A stretch of DNA of 64,000 nt from Moduliflexus sp964602655 (GTDB lineage: Bacteria; Moduliflexota; Moduliflexia; Moduliflexales; Moduliflexaceae), in NCBI GenBank assembly GCA_964602655.1, contig CAZRSF010000007.1:49732-113731 (forward strand). Direction: 5' to 3'. Below, piece after piece: positions 17,576 through 25,409 of this stretch. The position numbers and the translations under genes are program-made. Under the pieces are notes generated by a model. That model had not been told where the DNA came from. It made no database searches and saw only the letters and a program-made list of their open reading frames with translations. How positions within the stretch are numbered: position 1 is the stretch's first letter; each line of letters begins with the position of its first letter.

Positions 17576-17897
17576 GGGTCGTTAGCTCAGTTGGTAGAGC
17601 AGCTGACTCTTGGTAAGGGAGCCTCATACAGTAATGTATGAGTGAAAATTCGACTATATGCTAGGACGTCCTGAGAGCCTGAACTACTTCGTAAGAAGTA
17701 AAAATGTTCAGGATTGGATAATTAGCAGGCAACCCTCAAAAAATTTTGAGGAAGCCCTCAGAGGCCATACGTCGAACATCCGGCAGGTAAGGCTGAGGAT
17801 GATGAAATGGTCCAGACCGCAACGTCTGAGTGATGGTTAGCGAAAGCTAATGCGGTAGGTAATCAGCGGGTCAGAGGTTCGAGCCCTCTACGGCCTA
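17576..17897 (+). tRNA. tRNA-Lys (CUU), interrupted by a group I intron
   Basis: Exon 1 (17576-17610) and exon 2 (17860-17897) join to a complete 73-nt tRNA without an encoded CCA. The acceptor stem GGGTCGT pairs with ACGGCCT, with two G-U pairs. The D arm GCTC/GAGC is perfect, as is the anticodon stem GCTGA/TCAGC. The loop CTCTTAA gives anticodon CUU. The variable loop is GGGTC and the T arm AGAGG/CCTCT has loop TTCGAGC. The discriminator is A. The split lies in the anticodon itself, after U35 or U36, a known class of site for bacterial tRNA group I introns. Confidence 0.93.
17611..17859 (+). ncRNA. Self-splicing group I intron in tRNA-Lys
   Basis: A 249-nt insertion with the marks of a small bacterial group I ribozyme. 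P1 forms between the exon end CTCT(T) and GGGAG 5 nt into the intron, with the U-G wobble needed at the 5' splice site. The intron ends in G just before TAATCAGC. Core segments resembling P/Q (GGATAATTAGCAGGCAACC) and R/S (GGCAGGTAAGG and GATGAAATGGTCCAGACC) are in the right order. It carries no ORF. The boundary could shift by one base because of the TT at the splice site; the terminal-G rule favours the limits given. Confidence 0.88.
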
Positions 17898-17928
17898 TTT
17901 TCCCATCATAATAAAGTTTTCAGATTAT

Positions 17929-18192
17929 TCATACCAATCTTTCGGAATCAATTTTTTTCCTTTTCTCCATTCTTCCATAACTCCCCTGAAAATCTTTTAT
18001 CTTCGAATTGGCATGGTCGGTGATGATGACTTGAAGGTTTGGCGAGAGGTCTTTTACTGTGTCAAAAATCAGTCGATACATGTTATATACAGCCTGTTCA
18101 TCACTCGTGAGTTTGCAGATGACAGACAAAAGGAACAGGTCGCTTTTGTTCCAAAGAAAAACCTTGAGGAATCTGCCTTTTCGCAGGTTATT
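17929..18192 (-). pseudogene. Remnant of a DUF3732-type ATPase C-terminus
   Basis: An open minus-strand frame without a good start reads DEQAVYNMYRLIFDTVKD then LSPNLQVIITDHANSKIKDF. This resembles the C-terminal end of DUF3732 proteins, large SMC-like ATPases found in defence-type gene sets. The remainder of the gene is missing and the frame ends in unrelated basic residues, so it is a truncated relic. Identification rests on one short block and could be wrong. Confidence 0.35.
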
Positions 18193-18229
18193 CTAATGCG
18201 TCATGAAATATGATGGGGGACGAATAACA

Positions 18230-18688
18230 ATGCTACACGATCCGAATCAAAAAGGGATTTTGGGTGAAATAGCAGTGATCAAGAATCTTTGCGCGCAGGG
18301 ATATGATGTATTTCAAGCGGTCAGCAACAGTTCACGGGTTGATCTGATTGCACTGCGTGACAACATTCCGATCAAAATCCAGGTGAAGAGTACTTATTCG
18401 AAGAATGGAATCGTTACGGCATATACCAGGAAAACATGTCTCAATCCTGTGTATAATTACTCCTATTCTACTGATGATTTTGATGTTTTGGCGATATATG
18501 TCATTGACAAAGATGTAGTGTGTTATATCGCTTCGCACGAGATTCTTGCAAACAGAACGATGGTGAAGTTGAGATTCGAAGAAGCAAAGAATGGTCAGCA
18601 AAAAAGAATTCGTTATGTTTCTGATTATTCTGATTTTGAGAATGCTCTTACGCATCGTATGCCAGATATTCAGCAGATTCAGAGATAA
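18230..18688 (+). CDS. Group I intron-type PD-(D/E)XK endonuclease (I-Ssp6803I-like)
   Basis: A 152-residue protein of the PDDEXK family typified by the cyanobacterial intron endonuclease I-Ssp6803I. The active-site set is visible: Glu13 (QKGILGEIAV), Asp38 (SSRVDLIAL) and Gln51-x-Lys53 (IKIQVKSTY). The spacing and length agree closely with I-Ssp6803I as I remember it, including Gln in place of the usual acidic residue. GGGGGA lies about 12 nt before the chosen ATG; an alternative start at 18203 adds nine residues. The gene is AT-rich against its surroundings and starts 332 bp after the intron-split tRNA. It probably cleaves intronless alleles, but stand-alone relatives with other roles exist. 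Confidence 0.8.
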   Translation: MLHDPNQKGILGEIAVIKNLCAQGYDVFQAVSNSSRVDLIALRDNIPIKIQVKSTYSKNGIVTAYTRKTCLNPVYNYSYSTDDFDVLAIYVIDKDVVCYIASHEILANRTMVKLRFEEAKNGQQKRIRYVSDYSDFENALTHRMPDIQQIQR

Positions 18689-19052
18689 AAAAAAGAACCA
18701 AATAGAAATTCTTAAAACATATAATTGGCATTGGGGTGTCGAGACAAGAATCTATATGCCTCACCGCGCGAGATGAGCCTGGAATTGCTTGTGGCAAGCG
18801 AGGACGTGGGTTTGGTGTGGGACAGCATCTTTCTGTATGAAGACGAACTTGACGCCGTACCCCCGCGTAACGAAGAAGTGGATGTAGCAGAATTCTTCGC
18901 GATAGATTAATCGTATCGTCGTTGTCCTTCCCATCCAAGGCAACGACTTTGACCTGGGCTACCTTTCAATAAACATGAAGAGACACATTTGACAATCAAT
19001 ATTGCATCCATAATCTTCGATGTCTGTTCAGTCCACAAAGTTGACGATCTCT
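18689..19052. other. Intergenic stretch without a supported gene
   Basis: Short open frames exist on both strands; the plus-strand one ending near 18910 encodes an acidic 45-residue tail (MSLELLVASEDVGLVWDS...). None has a clear ribosome site, length or family resemblance. The stretch may contain decayed sequence of the same island as the nuclease. Confidence 0.4.
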
Positions 19053-19055
19053 ATT

Positions 19056-19227
19056 AGACATCTTTCCTAAATAATTCCCATATTTTCGTCAGGCGAATAG
19101 GGGAATTTACATGGGATGGTTCAAAAAAATGGCTCTGAAGTCAAATATGAGCGTTTCTGTTTCAACACGCGAATGTCGCACTTTTGAGTTCTCCCTGCCT
19201 GAAAGAATTTATTTAGGAAAGATGTCT
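19056..19227 (+). mobile_element. 172-bp MITE, copy 1
   Basis: A non-autonomous element with terminal inverted repeats AGACATCTTTCCTAAATAA, flanked by ATT on both sides (19053-19055 and 19228-19230), consistent with a 3-bp target duplication. By eye it is identical over its full length, in reverse orientation, to the element at 62449-62620. It contains no transposase. An internal frame (MGWFKKMALKSNMSV...) reads through the right end but has no known family. It lies upstream of the LacI-family gene. Confidence 0.88.
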
Positions 19228-19298
19228 ATTAAAATTCCCACCCAATCTACCTGCCTGCTCTATAGATTCGAATAACAGGTAAAATTCATAAAAAATAC

Positions 19299-19350
19299 TT
19301 GACAGAGAAACATGTAATCTTTTATTTAAACGTTTACGCAAACGATTAAA
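19299..19350 (+). promoter_or_regulatory. Promoter and LacI-type operator of the sugar regulator
   Basis: A consensus -35 TTGACA (19299-19304) is followed after 17 bp by TTATTT as -10. The palindrome CGTTT-ACGC-AAACG (19331-19344), extended by TTTAA and TTAAA flanks, sits at the expected transcription start. This is a typical LacI-family operator and implies autorepression by the gene at 19388. Confidence 0.6.
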
Positions 19351-19387
19351 TAATAATCATTCAATCCTCTGAAGATTTTCTTGTATC

Positions 19388-20386
19388 GTGAAAAAAAATA
19401 CGATAAAAGATATTGCGCTCCACGCCAATGTATCCACGGCGACCGTGTCTCATGTGATCAATAACACCCGATTTGTCGAAAAAGAGACGAAAGACCGGGT
19501 CTTGAAGGCAATAGAAAAACTCGACTACCGTCCGAATATCTTGGCTCAAGGTCTCAAAGGAAAAGGGACCAAAACGATTGGGATTATTATTGCGGATATC
19601 AGAGAAAGTTTTTTTGCGAGTATCGTCAAAGCCGTTGAGTTATGCTTGCGAAAAGAGAAGTTCAGTCTGATTCTTTGCGATTCCGAAGATACCGTCCGTC
19701 AAGAAAAAATCCACTTAGACTTACTGCTGCAAAAAGGGGTTGAGGGTGTGATTTTTGCGCCCATCAACATGCATGAAACCTATTCATCGCTCCAAACAAG
19801 CCACGTCCCCGTCGTTCAAATAGACAGAAAAACGTATGGAATAAAATCGGATTACATTGGCATTGATAACCTTCAGAGCGCCCGAATTGCGACTGAACAC
19901 CTCTGCGAACATGGCTACACCCGCATCGGCTTTATCGGATACGAGGCAACGGTGTACACGATGAAGAAACGGATGGAAGGGTATGAAGATGCCCTCTCTC
20001 AGCGAAACATCTTCGACGAGCATCGTATAAAAATTGTGAGTTATTCTGATAAAGCAATGAAGGAGAGTATTAAAGATTGGATTCTTAAGGGAAATATTGA
20101 TGCGGTGCTCTGCGCTGTGGATGAAATCTGCTTTCCAACATTAGAAGCAATCGAAGAATTGGGTTTGCGCATTCCTGACGATATCGGTCTGATTTCATTC
20201 GATGATTCGAAATGGCTAAAGTACCTGAAAACCCCAATTACGGTGGTACGACAGCCGTTGGAAAAAATGGGCAGAACTGCCGCTGAGACGCTGATTACAC
20301 GCATTCAACATCCATCAAAAAGCGATTATCTCAATATTCAATTCGAAACCGAGTTAATTATCCGAGGGTCTTGCGGTCGCCATTAG
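19388..20386 (+). CDS. LacI-family transcriptional regulator
   Basis: A 332-residue repressor with a GTG start. The N-terminal helix-turn-helix TIKDIALHANVSTATVSHVI is followed by the hinge helix region FVEKETKDRV...RPNILAQGLKG. A periplasmic-binding-protein-type sensor domain (about 60-330) contains TIGIIIADIRESFF and GLISFDDSKWLKYLKTPITVV. It precedes an ABC sugar importer and polyol dehydrogenase in the same direction, so it probably represses that set until the imported sugar binds. A palindromic operator lies just upstream of its own gene. No second copy of that operator is evident before the transporter genes. Confidence 0.92.
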   Translation: MKKNTIKDIALHANVSTATVSHVINNTRFVEKETKDRVLKAIEKLDYRPNILAQGLKGKGTKTIGIIIADIRESFFASIVKAVELCLRKEKFSLILCDSEDTVRQEKIHLDLLLQKGVEGVIFAPINMHETYSSLQTSHVPVVQIDRKTYGIKSDYIGIDNLQSARIATEHLCEHGYTRIGFIGYEATVYTMKKRMEGYEDALSQRNIFDEHRIKIVSYSDKAMKESIKDWILKGNIDAVLCAVDEICFPTLEAIEELGLRIPDDIGLISFDDSKWLKYLKTPITVVRQPLEKMGRTAAETLITRIQHPSKSDYLNIQFETELIIRGSCGRH

Positions 20387-20570
20387 TGGCCGTTTCAAGA
20401 TATGTAAGCAAGAAGATGCCAAAAACAAGGAGGTGGGATTTGTTGAAAGTGGAACGTGCTCGCAAACCTGAGAACGGGAGGCCAGTACTATTCCGGCCAG
20501 ACCATTGTTGATAGCGCTGTGTAGCTGATGTATGACATGAACAACAATTTTGCATAGAGGAGAATGTACG

Positions 20571-21515
20571 ATGAAAATGAAAAAAATTCTAACGCTGTGT
20601 TTGATCATGTGTACGATGTCTGTTATCGCCCAGGCGAAGGAATACAAAGTCGCGTATATTGCCAGAGCGCAGGCGGATTCGTTTGCCGCATGGTTGGCGA
20701 ACTCGGTCAAAGCCGAAGCCGAAAAATACGAGAATATTTCGGTGACGATTTTTGACGGACAGGCCGATGATTACAAACAAAATTCTCTGATTGAAAATGC
20801 CATTACCAACAAGTTCGACGTTATTATCATTCAGCCCAATAACGGCGAATCCCAAAGACCCTACGCTGAAAAAGTCGTCCAAGCCGGCATCTTCTGCATT
20901 ACTACGAATGCAAGAATCGCTGGCATTGCAGGCGCGTCTTCGGTTGACGCCAATCCTTATGAACAGGCCGCTGTCAACGCCCGCGCCGCTCTGACGCAGG
21001 TTCCGCAGGACGCTAAGGTCGTGGTGCTCAATGGACCTCCAGGCAACTTCCATGCCGATGAACGCCGCAAAAGCTGGCAGGCAGAGTTTTTCGACAAGAG
21101 ACCCGATGTGAAAATCGTCGGTGAACAAATTGCCAATTGGAACAAAGATGAAGCGATGAAACTGATGGAAGACTGGATACAGGCGAACGACAAGATCGAT
21201 GCGATTATTTCCATGAACGACAATATGTGCGCCGGAGCGTTGGAAGTTATTAAAGGCAATGACAAATTCGCGAATATCTTGTCTTATGGCGTGGATGGCA
21301 CGGCGGAGGCTGTTCTGCTGATTAAAGAAGGGCGGATGACGTCCACATGCCTGCAAAGCGCCTACGCGTTAGCCGAACTGCTCTTATCAACCGCTGATAA
21401 GTTGCTCAGCGGCGCAGAAAAGGAGATCAATGTGGATATCGATAACCCGCTGGTCACAAAAGAGAACGTTGATCAGTATATCGAGATGCACAAAAAAGCC
21501 GGAGCGATTAAATAA
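20571..21515 (+). CDS. Sugar ABC transporter periplasmic binding protein
   Basis: A 314-residue exported type-1 periplasmic binding protein (RbsB/Peripla_BP_4 group). The signal peptide MKMKKILTLCLIMCTMSVIA ends near AQAKEYK. The start was placed at 20571 because AGAGGAGA lies 9 nt upstream. Ligand-pocket landmarks are IARAQADSFAAW, IIIQPNNGESQ, and ISMNDNMCAGALEVI. It begins a transport unit with an ATPase and a permease. The 180-bp gap from the regulator shows no separate gene. The substrate is likely a pentose or polyol, by analogy with the neighbouring dehydrogenase. Confidence 0.92.
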   Translation: MKMKKILTLCLIMCTMSVIAQAKEYKVAYIARAQADSFAAWLANSVKAEAEKYENISVTIFDGQADDYKQNSLIENAITNKFDVIIIQPNNGESQRPYAEKVVQAGIFCITTNARIAGIAGASSVDANPYEQAAVNARAALTQVPQDAKVVVLNGPPGNFHADERRKSWQAEFFDKRPDVKIVGEQIANWNKDEAMKLMEDWIQANDKIDAIISMNDNMCAGALEVIKGNDKFANILSYGVDGTAEAVLLIKEGRMTSTCLQSAYALAELLLSTADKLLSGAEKEINVDIDNPLVTKENVDQYIEMHKKAGAIK

Positions 21516-21604
21516 CTCTTCTAAGCGGCAGCGCGGATTGAGATAGCCAGGAAGCATTAGGCAAACAACGATCTGCGTCATTTTTCACGGGAAGAGTCAA
21601 CGAT

Positions 21605-21666
21605 AACCTTGCGAAGATTGTACGCCCAACAGGAATATGCGAACTCGCCACAACCTTCGCAAGGTT
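21605..21666 (+). terminator. Attenuating hairpin after the binding-protein gene
   Basis: A 12-bp stem AACCTTGCGAAG/CTTCGCAAGGTT with flanking TGT/ACA pairing lies between the binding-protein and ATPase genes. There is no U-run. Such intercistronic hairpins commonly protect binding-protein mRNA so that it is made in excess over the membrane parts. Confidence 0.55.
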
Positions 21667-21686
21667 AGGATGACTATAGTTGGCTT

Positions 21687-23195
21687 ATGAATAACATCAA
21701 ACTACGCGTTTCCGGTATAGAAAAATCCTTTCCAGGCGTCAAAGCGCTCAGCAATGTCAATATTTCTGTCAAAGAAGGCAGCGTTCACGTCCTCTGCGGG
21801 GAGAATGGCGCAGGGAAATCGACATTGATGAAAATTATTGACGGCGTCTATCAGCCGGATAAAGGACAAATTTATCTCGACGGCAAGCAGGTGACGATCA
21901 AAGATTCGCATCAGGCCAGAGCGTACGGCATCTCGATGATATTCCAGGAATTGAATTTCGTGCCTGAAATGACGGTTGAAGAAAGTCTTTTTCTCGGTTC
22001 GCTGCCGACGACGAGATTCAAACGAGTGGATTGGAAAGCGATCCGGTCGAAAACACTGGCGCTGCTTAAAGAAGAAGGTTTGTCTTATGCGCCGACGACG
22101 CAATTGAAAAATTTATCCGTCTCCGATATACAGATGCTGGAGATCGTCAAAGCGATTTCGCGTAATGCCAGCATTATTATCATGGATGAGCCAACTTCGG
22201 CCATCAGCTATAAAGAAGTAGATCGCTTATTCGAAAAAATCGTCACGCTCAAGCAAAGAAATACCAGCATTATTTACATCTCGCATAAAATGGACGAAAT
22301 CTTTCGTATCGCCGACGAGATTAGCGTGTTACGAGACGGCGCCGTCGTTGAGACGAGAGCGAAAGAGGATATTGACATTGATACCGTGATCTCTCTGATG
22401 GTGGGCAGAAAGCTCGACAATACGTATCCGAAAAAAACTATCGAGCGCGGTGAAAAACTGCTTGAAGTCAGAAATTTTTCTCGTAAAGGATTTTTCAAAA
22501 ACGTCAATTTCGATCTGCATAAAAAAGAGATTGTAGGATTTGCGGGATTGATGGGGGCAGGCAGAAGCGAGATTATGCGGGCGCTTTTCGGCTTAGACGA
22601 ACATGAGGCCGGAAACGTGAATATCGCTGGACAGCCGGTCGAGGTGAAGGGCGTCAAAGACAGCATCGCGGCGGGAATGGTCATGCTTTCCGAGGATCGA
22701 CGGCGTTATGGGCTTATACCGGTGAGAAGCGTACGCGAGAATGTATCGTTAGCCAGTCTGAAAAAGTTTTTTTACAACGGCAGGCTTCATGCCAAAGAGG
22801 AAAATCAGGTGGTCGGTGACATCTGTCGGAAAATGATGGTCAAAACGCCTTCGTATGACACGACGGTCGAGGCTCTGAGCGGGGGGAACCAGCAGAAGAT
22901 CGTTCTGTCGAAATGGACGATTTGCGATCCGAAAATCCTGATTCTCGACGAGCCGACACGAGGCATTGATGTCGGCGCGAAATATGAGATTTACAAGCTG
23001 ATGACGGAACTCGCCGAAGAAGGTAAGGGGCTTATTATGATTTCTTCGGAACTGCCTGAGCTGTTAGGCATGTGCGACCGGATTTACGTCGTCGCCAAAG
23101 GAAAAATTGCTGGCGAATTGGCGCGAAAAGATTTTTGTCAGGAAGCGATTATGAGATTAGCAACAGGTGTTGAAAAAAAGGAGGGTGTATCGTGA
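21687..23195 (+). CDS. Sugar ABC transporter ATP-binding protein (RbsA/MglA type)
   Basis: A 502-residue cytoplasmic ATPase with two fused ABC domains. Domain 1 has Walker A GENGAGKST (about 38-46) and Walker B IIIMDEPTSAIS, but its signature LSVSDIQMLEI is degenerate. Domain 2 lacks a true Walker A (GLMGAGRSEIM) and has the intact signature LSGGNQQKIVLSKW and Walker B ILILDEPTRGIDVG. This asymmetry is normal for the family. The stop overlaps the start of the permease by 4 bp. No strong ribosome site is seen at the ATG, so translation may rely on upstream coupling. Confidence 0.95.
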   Translation: MNNIKLRVSGIEKSFPGVKALSNVNISVKEGSVHVLCGENGAGKSTLMKIIDGVYQPDKGQIYLDGKQVTIKDSHQARAYGISMIFQELNFVPEMTVEESLFLGSLPTTRFKRVDWKAIRSKTLALLKEEGLSYAPTTQLKNLSVSDIQMLEIVKAISRNASIIIMDEPTSAISYKEVDRLFEKIVTLKQRNTSIIYISHKMDEIFRIADEISVLRDGAVVETRAKEDIDIDTVISLMVGRKLDNTYPKKTIERGEKLLEVRNFSRKGFFKNVNFDLHKKEIVGFAGLMGAGRSEIMRALFGLDEHEAGNVNIAGQPVEVKGVKDSIAAGMVMLSEDRRRYGLIPVRSVRENVSLASLKKFFYNGRLHAKEENQVVGDICRKMMVKTPSYDTTVEALSGGNQQKIVLSKWTICDPKILILDEPTRGIDVGAKYEIYKLMTELAEEGKGLIMISSELPELLGMCDRIYVVAKGKIAGELARKDFCQEAIMRLATGVEKKEGVS

Positions 23196-24184
23196 ATCAC
23201 TCGGACGGATTGCATCGCATTTGGCACGGTATTACGAAGAAATACAGCATTTATTTCGTGCTTTTTATCTTATTTATTCTCTGCTCTTTGATAAATAGGA
23301 ATTTTTTATCGCCCGCGAACTTAGCGAACGTTTCGCGCCAGATTGCAGTCACGACAATTTTGGCGTTTGGCGAGACGATCTTGATTATCTGCGGCATGCT
23401 CGATCTGTCTTGCAGTTCCGTTCTGGCCTTGTCAGGACTGCTTTCGGTCGCCGTTTTCAAATCCTCCGGTTCCATGTTGATCGCGTTTTGCGTCGCCATT
23501 ATCGTGGCGGTCTTCTGTAATATTATCAATGGCGTGATGGTCACGCGCCTGAAAGCTCCTCCTTTTATCGCGACGCTCGCTATGCTGGCAATGGCGCGGG
23601 GAGCGGCATTGTTCTATACTAATGGTCAAAATATTTATCAGATCGGCGATTACGCGAAAATCGGTCAGAATTCGTTCTTGTTTATTCCGATCCCGATTAT
23701 CTTTTTGGTGCTGATCCTGATTGTCACCTGGTATATCCTCAAGCATACGCCTTTCGGGCGGTCGTTATACGCGATCGGAGGCAACGAGGAAGCCGCCATC
23801 GCCTCCGGAATCAATGTCACCCGGAATAAGATGACAGCGTATATTATTAACGGCGTCTTTGTCGGCATTGCCGGAGTCTTATTCATGTCGCGCGTCAACG
23901 CGGGACTGCCTAATGGGGCGGTCGGTTTCGAGTTCGAAGCCCTGACCTCTTCCATTATCGGCGGCACCAGTTTTTCAGGCGGCATCGGAACAGCAGAAGG
24001 CACCCTGGCAGGAGCGTTTATCGTTGGTTTTTTGAATAACATTATGAACCTTGCCAATGTGAATTCGTATTTACAACAGATTATCAGAGGCGCGATCATC
24101 GCCTTAGCCGTGACATACGACATTTGGTCAAAGACCAGACGCTCGAAAAACATTATGGGCAATATTCAGGAACGAGAGGCATAA
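23192..24184 (+). CDS. Sugar ABC transporter permease (RbsC type)
   Basis: A 330-residue inner-membrane permease of the BPD_transp_2 family, with about eight to ten helices. Characteristic stretches are LSPANLANVSRQIAV, MLDLSCSSVLALSG, PPFIATLAMLAMARGAA, YAIGGNEEAAIASGINV and the late GFEFEALTSSIIGGTSFSGG. It starts four bases before the end of the ATPase gene after GGAGGG, so the two are translationally coupled. It pairs with the binding protein and ATPase upstream to import a pentose- or polyol-like sugar. Confidence 0.94.
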   Translation: MNHSDGLHRIWHGITKKYSIYFVLFILFILCSLINRNFLSPANLANVSRQIAVTTILAFGETILIICGMLDLSCSSVLALSGLLSVAVFKSSGSMLIAFCVAIIVAVFCNIINGVMVTRLKAPPFIATLAMLAMARGAALFYTNGQNIYQIGDYAKIGQNSFLFIPIPIIFLVLILIVTWYILKHTPFGRSLYAIGGNEEAAIASGINVTRNKMTAYIINGVFVGIAGVLFMSRVNAGLPNGAVGFEFEALTSSIIGGTSFSGGIGTAEGTLAGAFIVGFLNNIMNLANVNSYLQQIIRGAIIALAVTYDIWSKTRRSKNIMGNIQEREA

Positions 24185-24261
24185 GGTTCTCTATAACACC
24201 AATCTGCGGAGCGCACAGAATTCTGTGTAGCCCTGTGGCAAGCAATTCAGGAGAAAAGGAT

Positions 24262-25308
24262 ATGAAAAGAATCAAAGCTGCTGTCATGCATGGAATTGAT
24301 GATGTTCGTGTCGAGGACGTGGATTTTCCTCAGATTAAGGCTGGTGAAGTCCTGATCAAAATGAAATCGGTCGGGGTCTGCGGTTCTGATGTTCATTATT
24401 ATAAACATGGCAAAATTGGCCCATACATCGTGAATAAACCGATGATTTTAGGACATGAAGCTGCCGGAGAAATTGTGGAAGTGGCCGCCGATGTCAAAAA
24501 TTTCAAACCGGGCGACCGGGTCGCGATTGAGCCTGGCTACACCTGCCGGAAATGCGTCTATTGCAAAACCGGACGGTATAATCTTTGCCCGGATGTGACG
24601 TTTATGGCGACCCCGCCGATACATGGCGCGTATGTGGAATATGTCGCCTGGCCGGCGGATTTTGTATTCCATCTGCCAGATAACATGACCTACGATCATG
24701 GCGCATTGATGGAGCCACTGGCCGTCGGGATGCATGCTGTTCGCCGCAGCCGCCTCAAACCTGGCGAACCTGTCATTATTCTGGGAGCCGGGACAATCGG
24801 ATTAGTCACGCTGTTGGCGGCCAAAGCTGCCGGAGCCGGAGAAATTATTGTGGCCGATCTGGAAGATGTGCGCTTAAATATGGCGCAAAAGCTGGGGGCT
24901 ACGAAAATTATCAATGCCGGTAAAGAAAATACGGTTGAGGCGATCAAAGAACTCACCAACGGATTCGGCATGGAAGTCGTCTTCGAAACTGCCGGCTCAG
25001 TTCCCACCACGCAGCAGACAATTGCTCTGGCGGCTCGCGGCGGGCGTATCGTCTGGGTCGGACTGGCAGGGCAGGACACCTTCCCGATGCCAGTGTTAGC
25101 AGCGATTGACAAGGAAGTGGATATTATGGGGATTTTCCGCTATGCCAACGTGTATCCGTATGCCATTCAACTCGTGAGCACCGGACGCATCAACATCGAT
25201 CCGCTCGTCACCCATCGCTACGGTTTGAATCAGGTCACTGAAGCGCTGAACGTCGCCCACGAACGCCGTGACGGCGCCGTAAAAGTCATTGTAGATATCG
25301 AAGGCTGA
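24262..25308 (+). CDS. Zinc-dependent polyol dehydrogenase (sorbitol/xylitol type)
   Basis: A 348-residue medium-chain dehydrogenase. Catalytic zinc motifs are GVCGSDVHYYKHG and GHEAAGEI. The structural zinc Cys cluster is CRKCVYCKTGRYNLC. The nucleotide fold reads VIILGAGTIGLVTLLAAKAAG, followed by an acidic residue in VADLED, which favours NAD(H). An AGGAGAAAAGG site sets the start; a longer frame from 24124 overlaps the permease and is spurious. Being last after the ABC genes, it likely oxidises the imported polyol to a ketose. The kinase for the next step is not in the window. Confidence 0.92.
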   Translation: MKRIKAAVMHGIDDVRVEDVDFPQIKAGEVLIKMKSVGVCGSDVHYYKHGKIGPYIVNKPMILGHEAAGEIVEVAADVKNFKPGDRVAIEPGYTCRKCVYCKTGRYNLCPDVTFMATPPIHGAYVEYVAWPADFVFHLPDNMTYDHGALMEPLAVGMHAVRRSRLKPGEPVIILGAGTIGLVTLLAAKAAGAGEIIVADLEDVRLNMAQKLGATKIINAGKENTVEAIKELTNGFGMEVVFETAGSVPTTQQTIALAARGGRIVWVGLAGQDTFPMPVLAAIDKEVDIMGIFRYANVYPYAIQLVSTGRINIDPLVTHRYGLNQVTEALNVAHERRDGAVKVIVDIEG

Positions 25309-25322
25309 AAACCGCTCTGTAA

Positions 25323-25350
25323 AACCTGCCGGGAATTTTCTCGGCAGGTT
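25323..25350 (+). terminator. Hairpin ending the sugar operon
   Basis: A 9-bp stem (AACCTGCCG/CGGCAGGTT) with a loop containing AATTTT, 15 bp after the dehydrogenase stop. It faces the convergent chemoreceptor gene and could serve either direction. Confidence 0.6.
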
Positions 25351-25409
25351 CAATACTTCTTTCGTCTGCTCACAAACAAGAACGCAGAAATACCAAACTG
25401 ATAAATCTC

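Noticed and set aside
18725..18910. Small plus-strand ORF after the nuclease gene
   Set aside because: TTG start, no Shine-Dalgarno, overlapping open frames on the other strand, and no recognisable family; kept only as a note on the intergenic stretch.
20439..20513. GGAGG followed by TTGTTGAAAGTGG, suggesting a small leader peptide before the sugar-binding protein
   Set aside because: The 23-codon frame has no conserved feature and no attenuator-like arrangement; not enough to call a gene.
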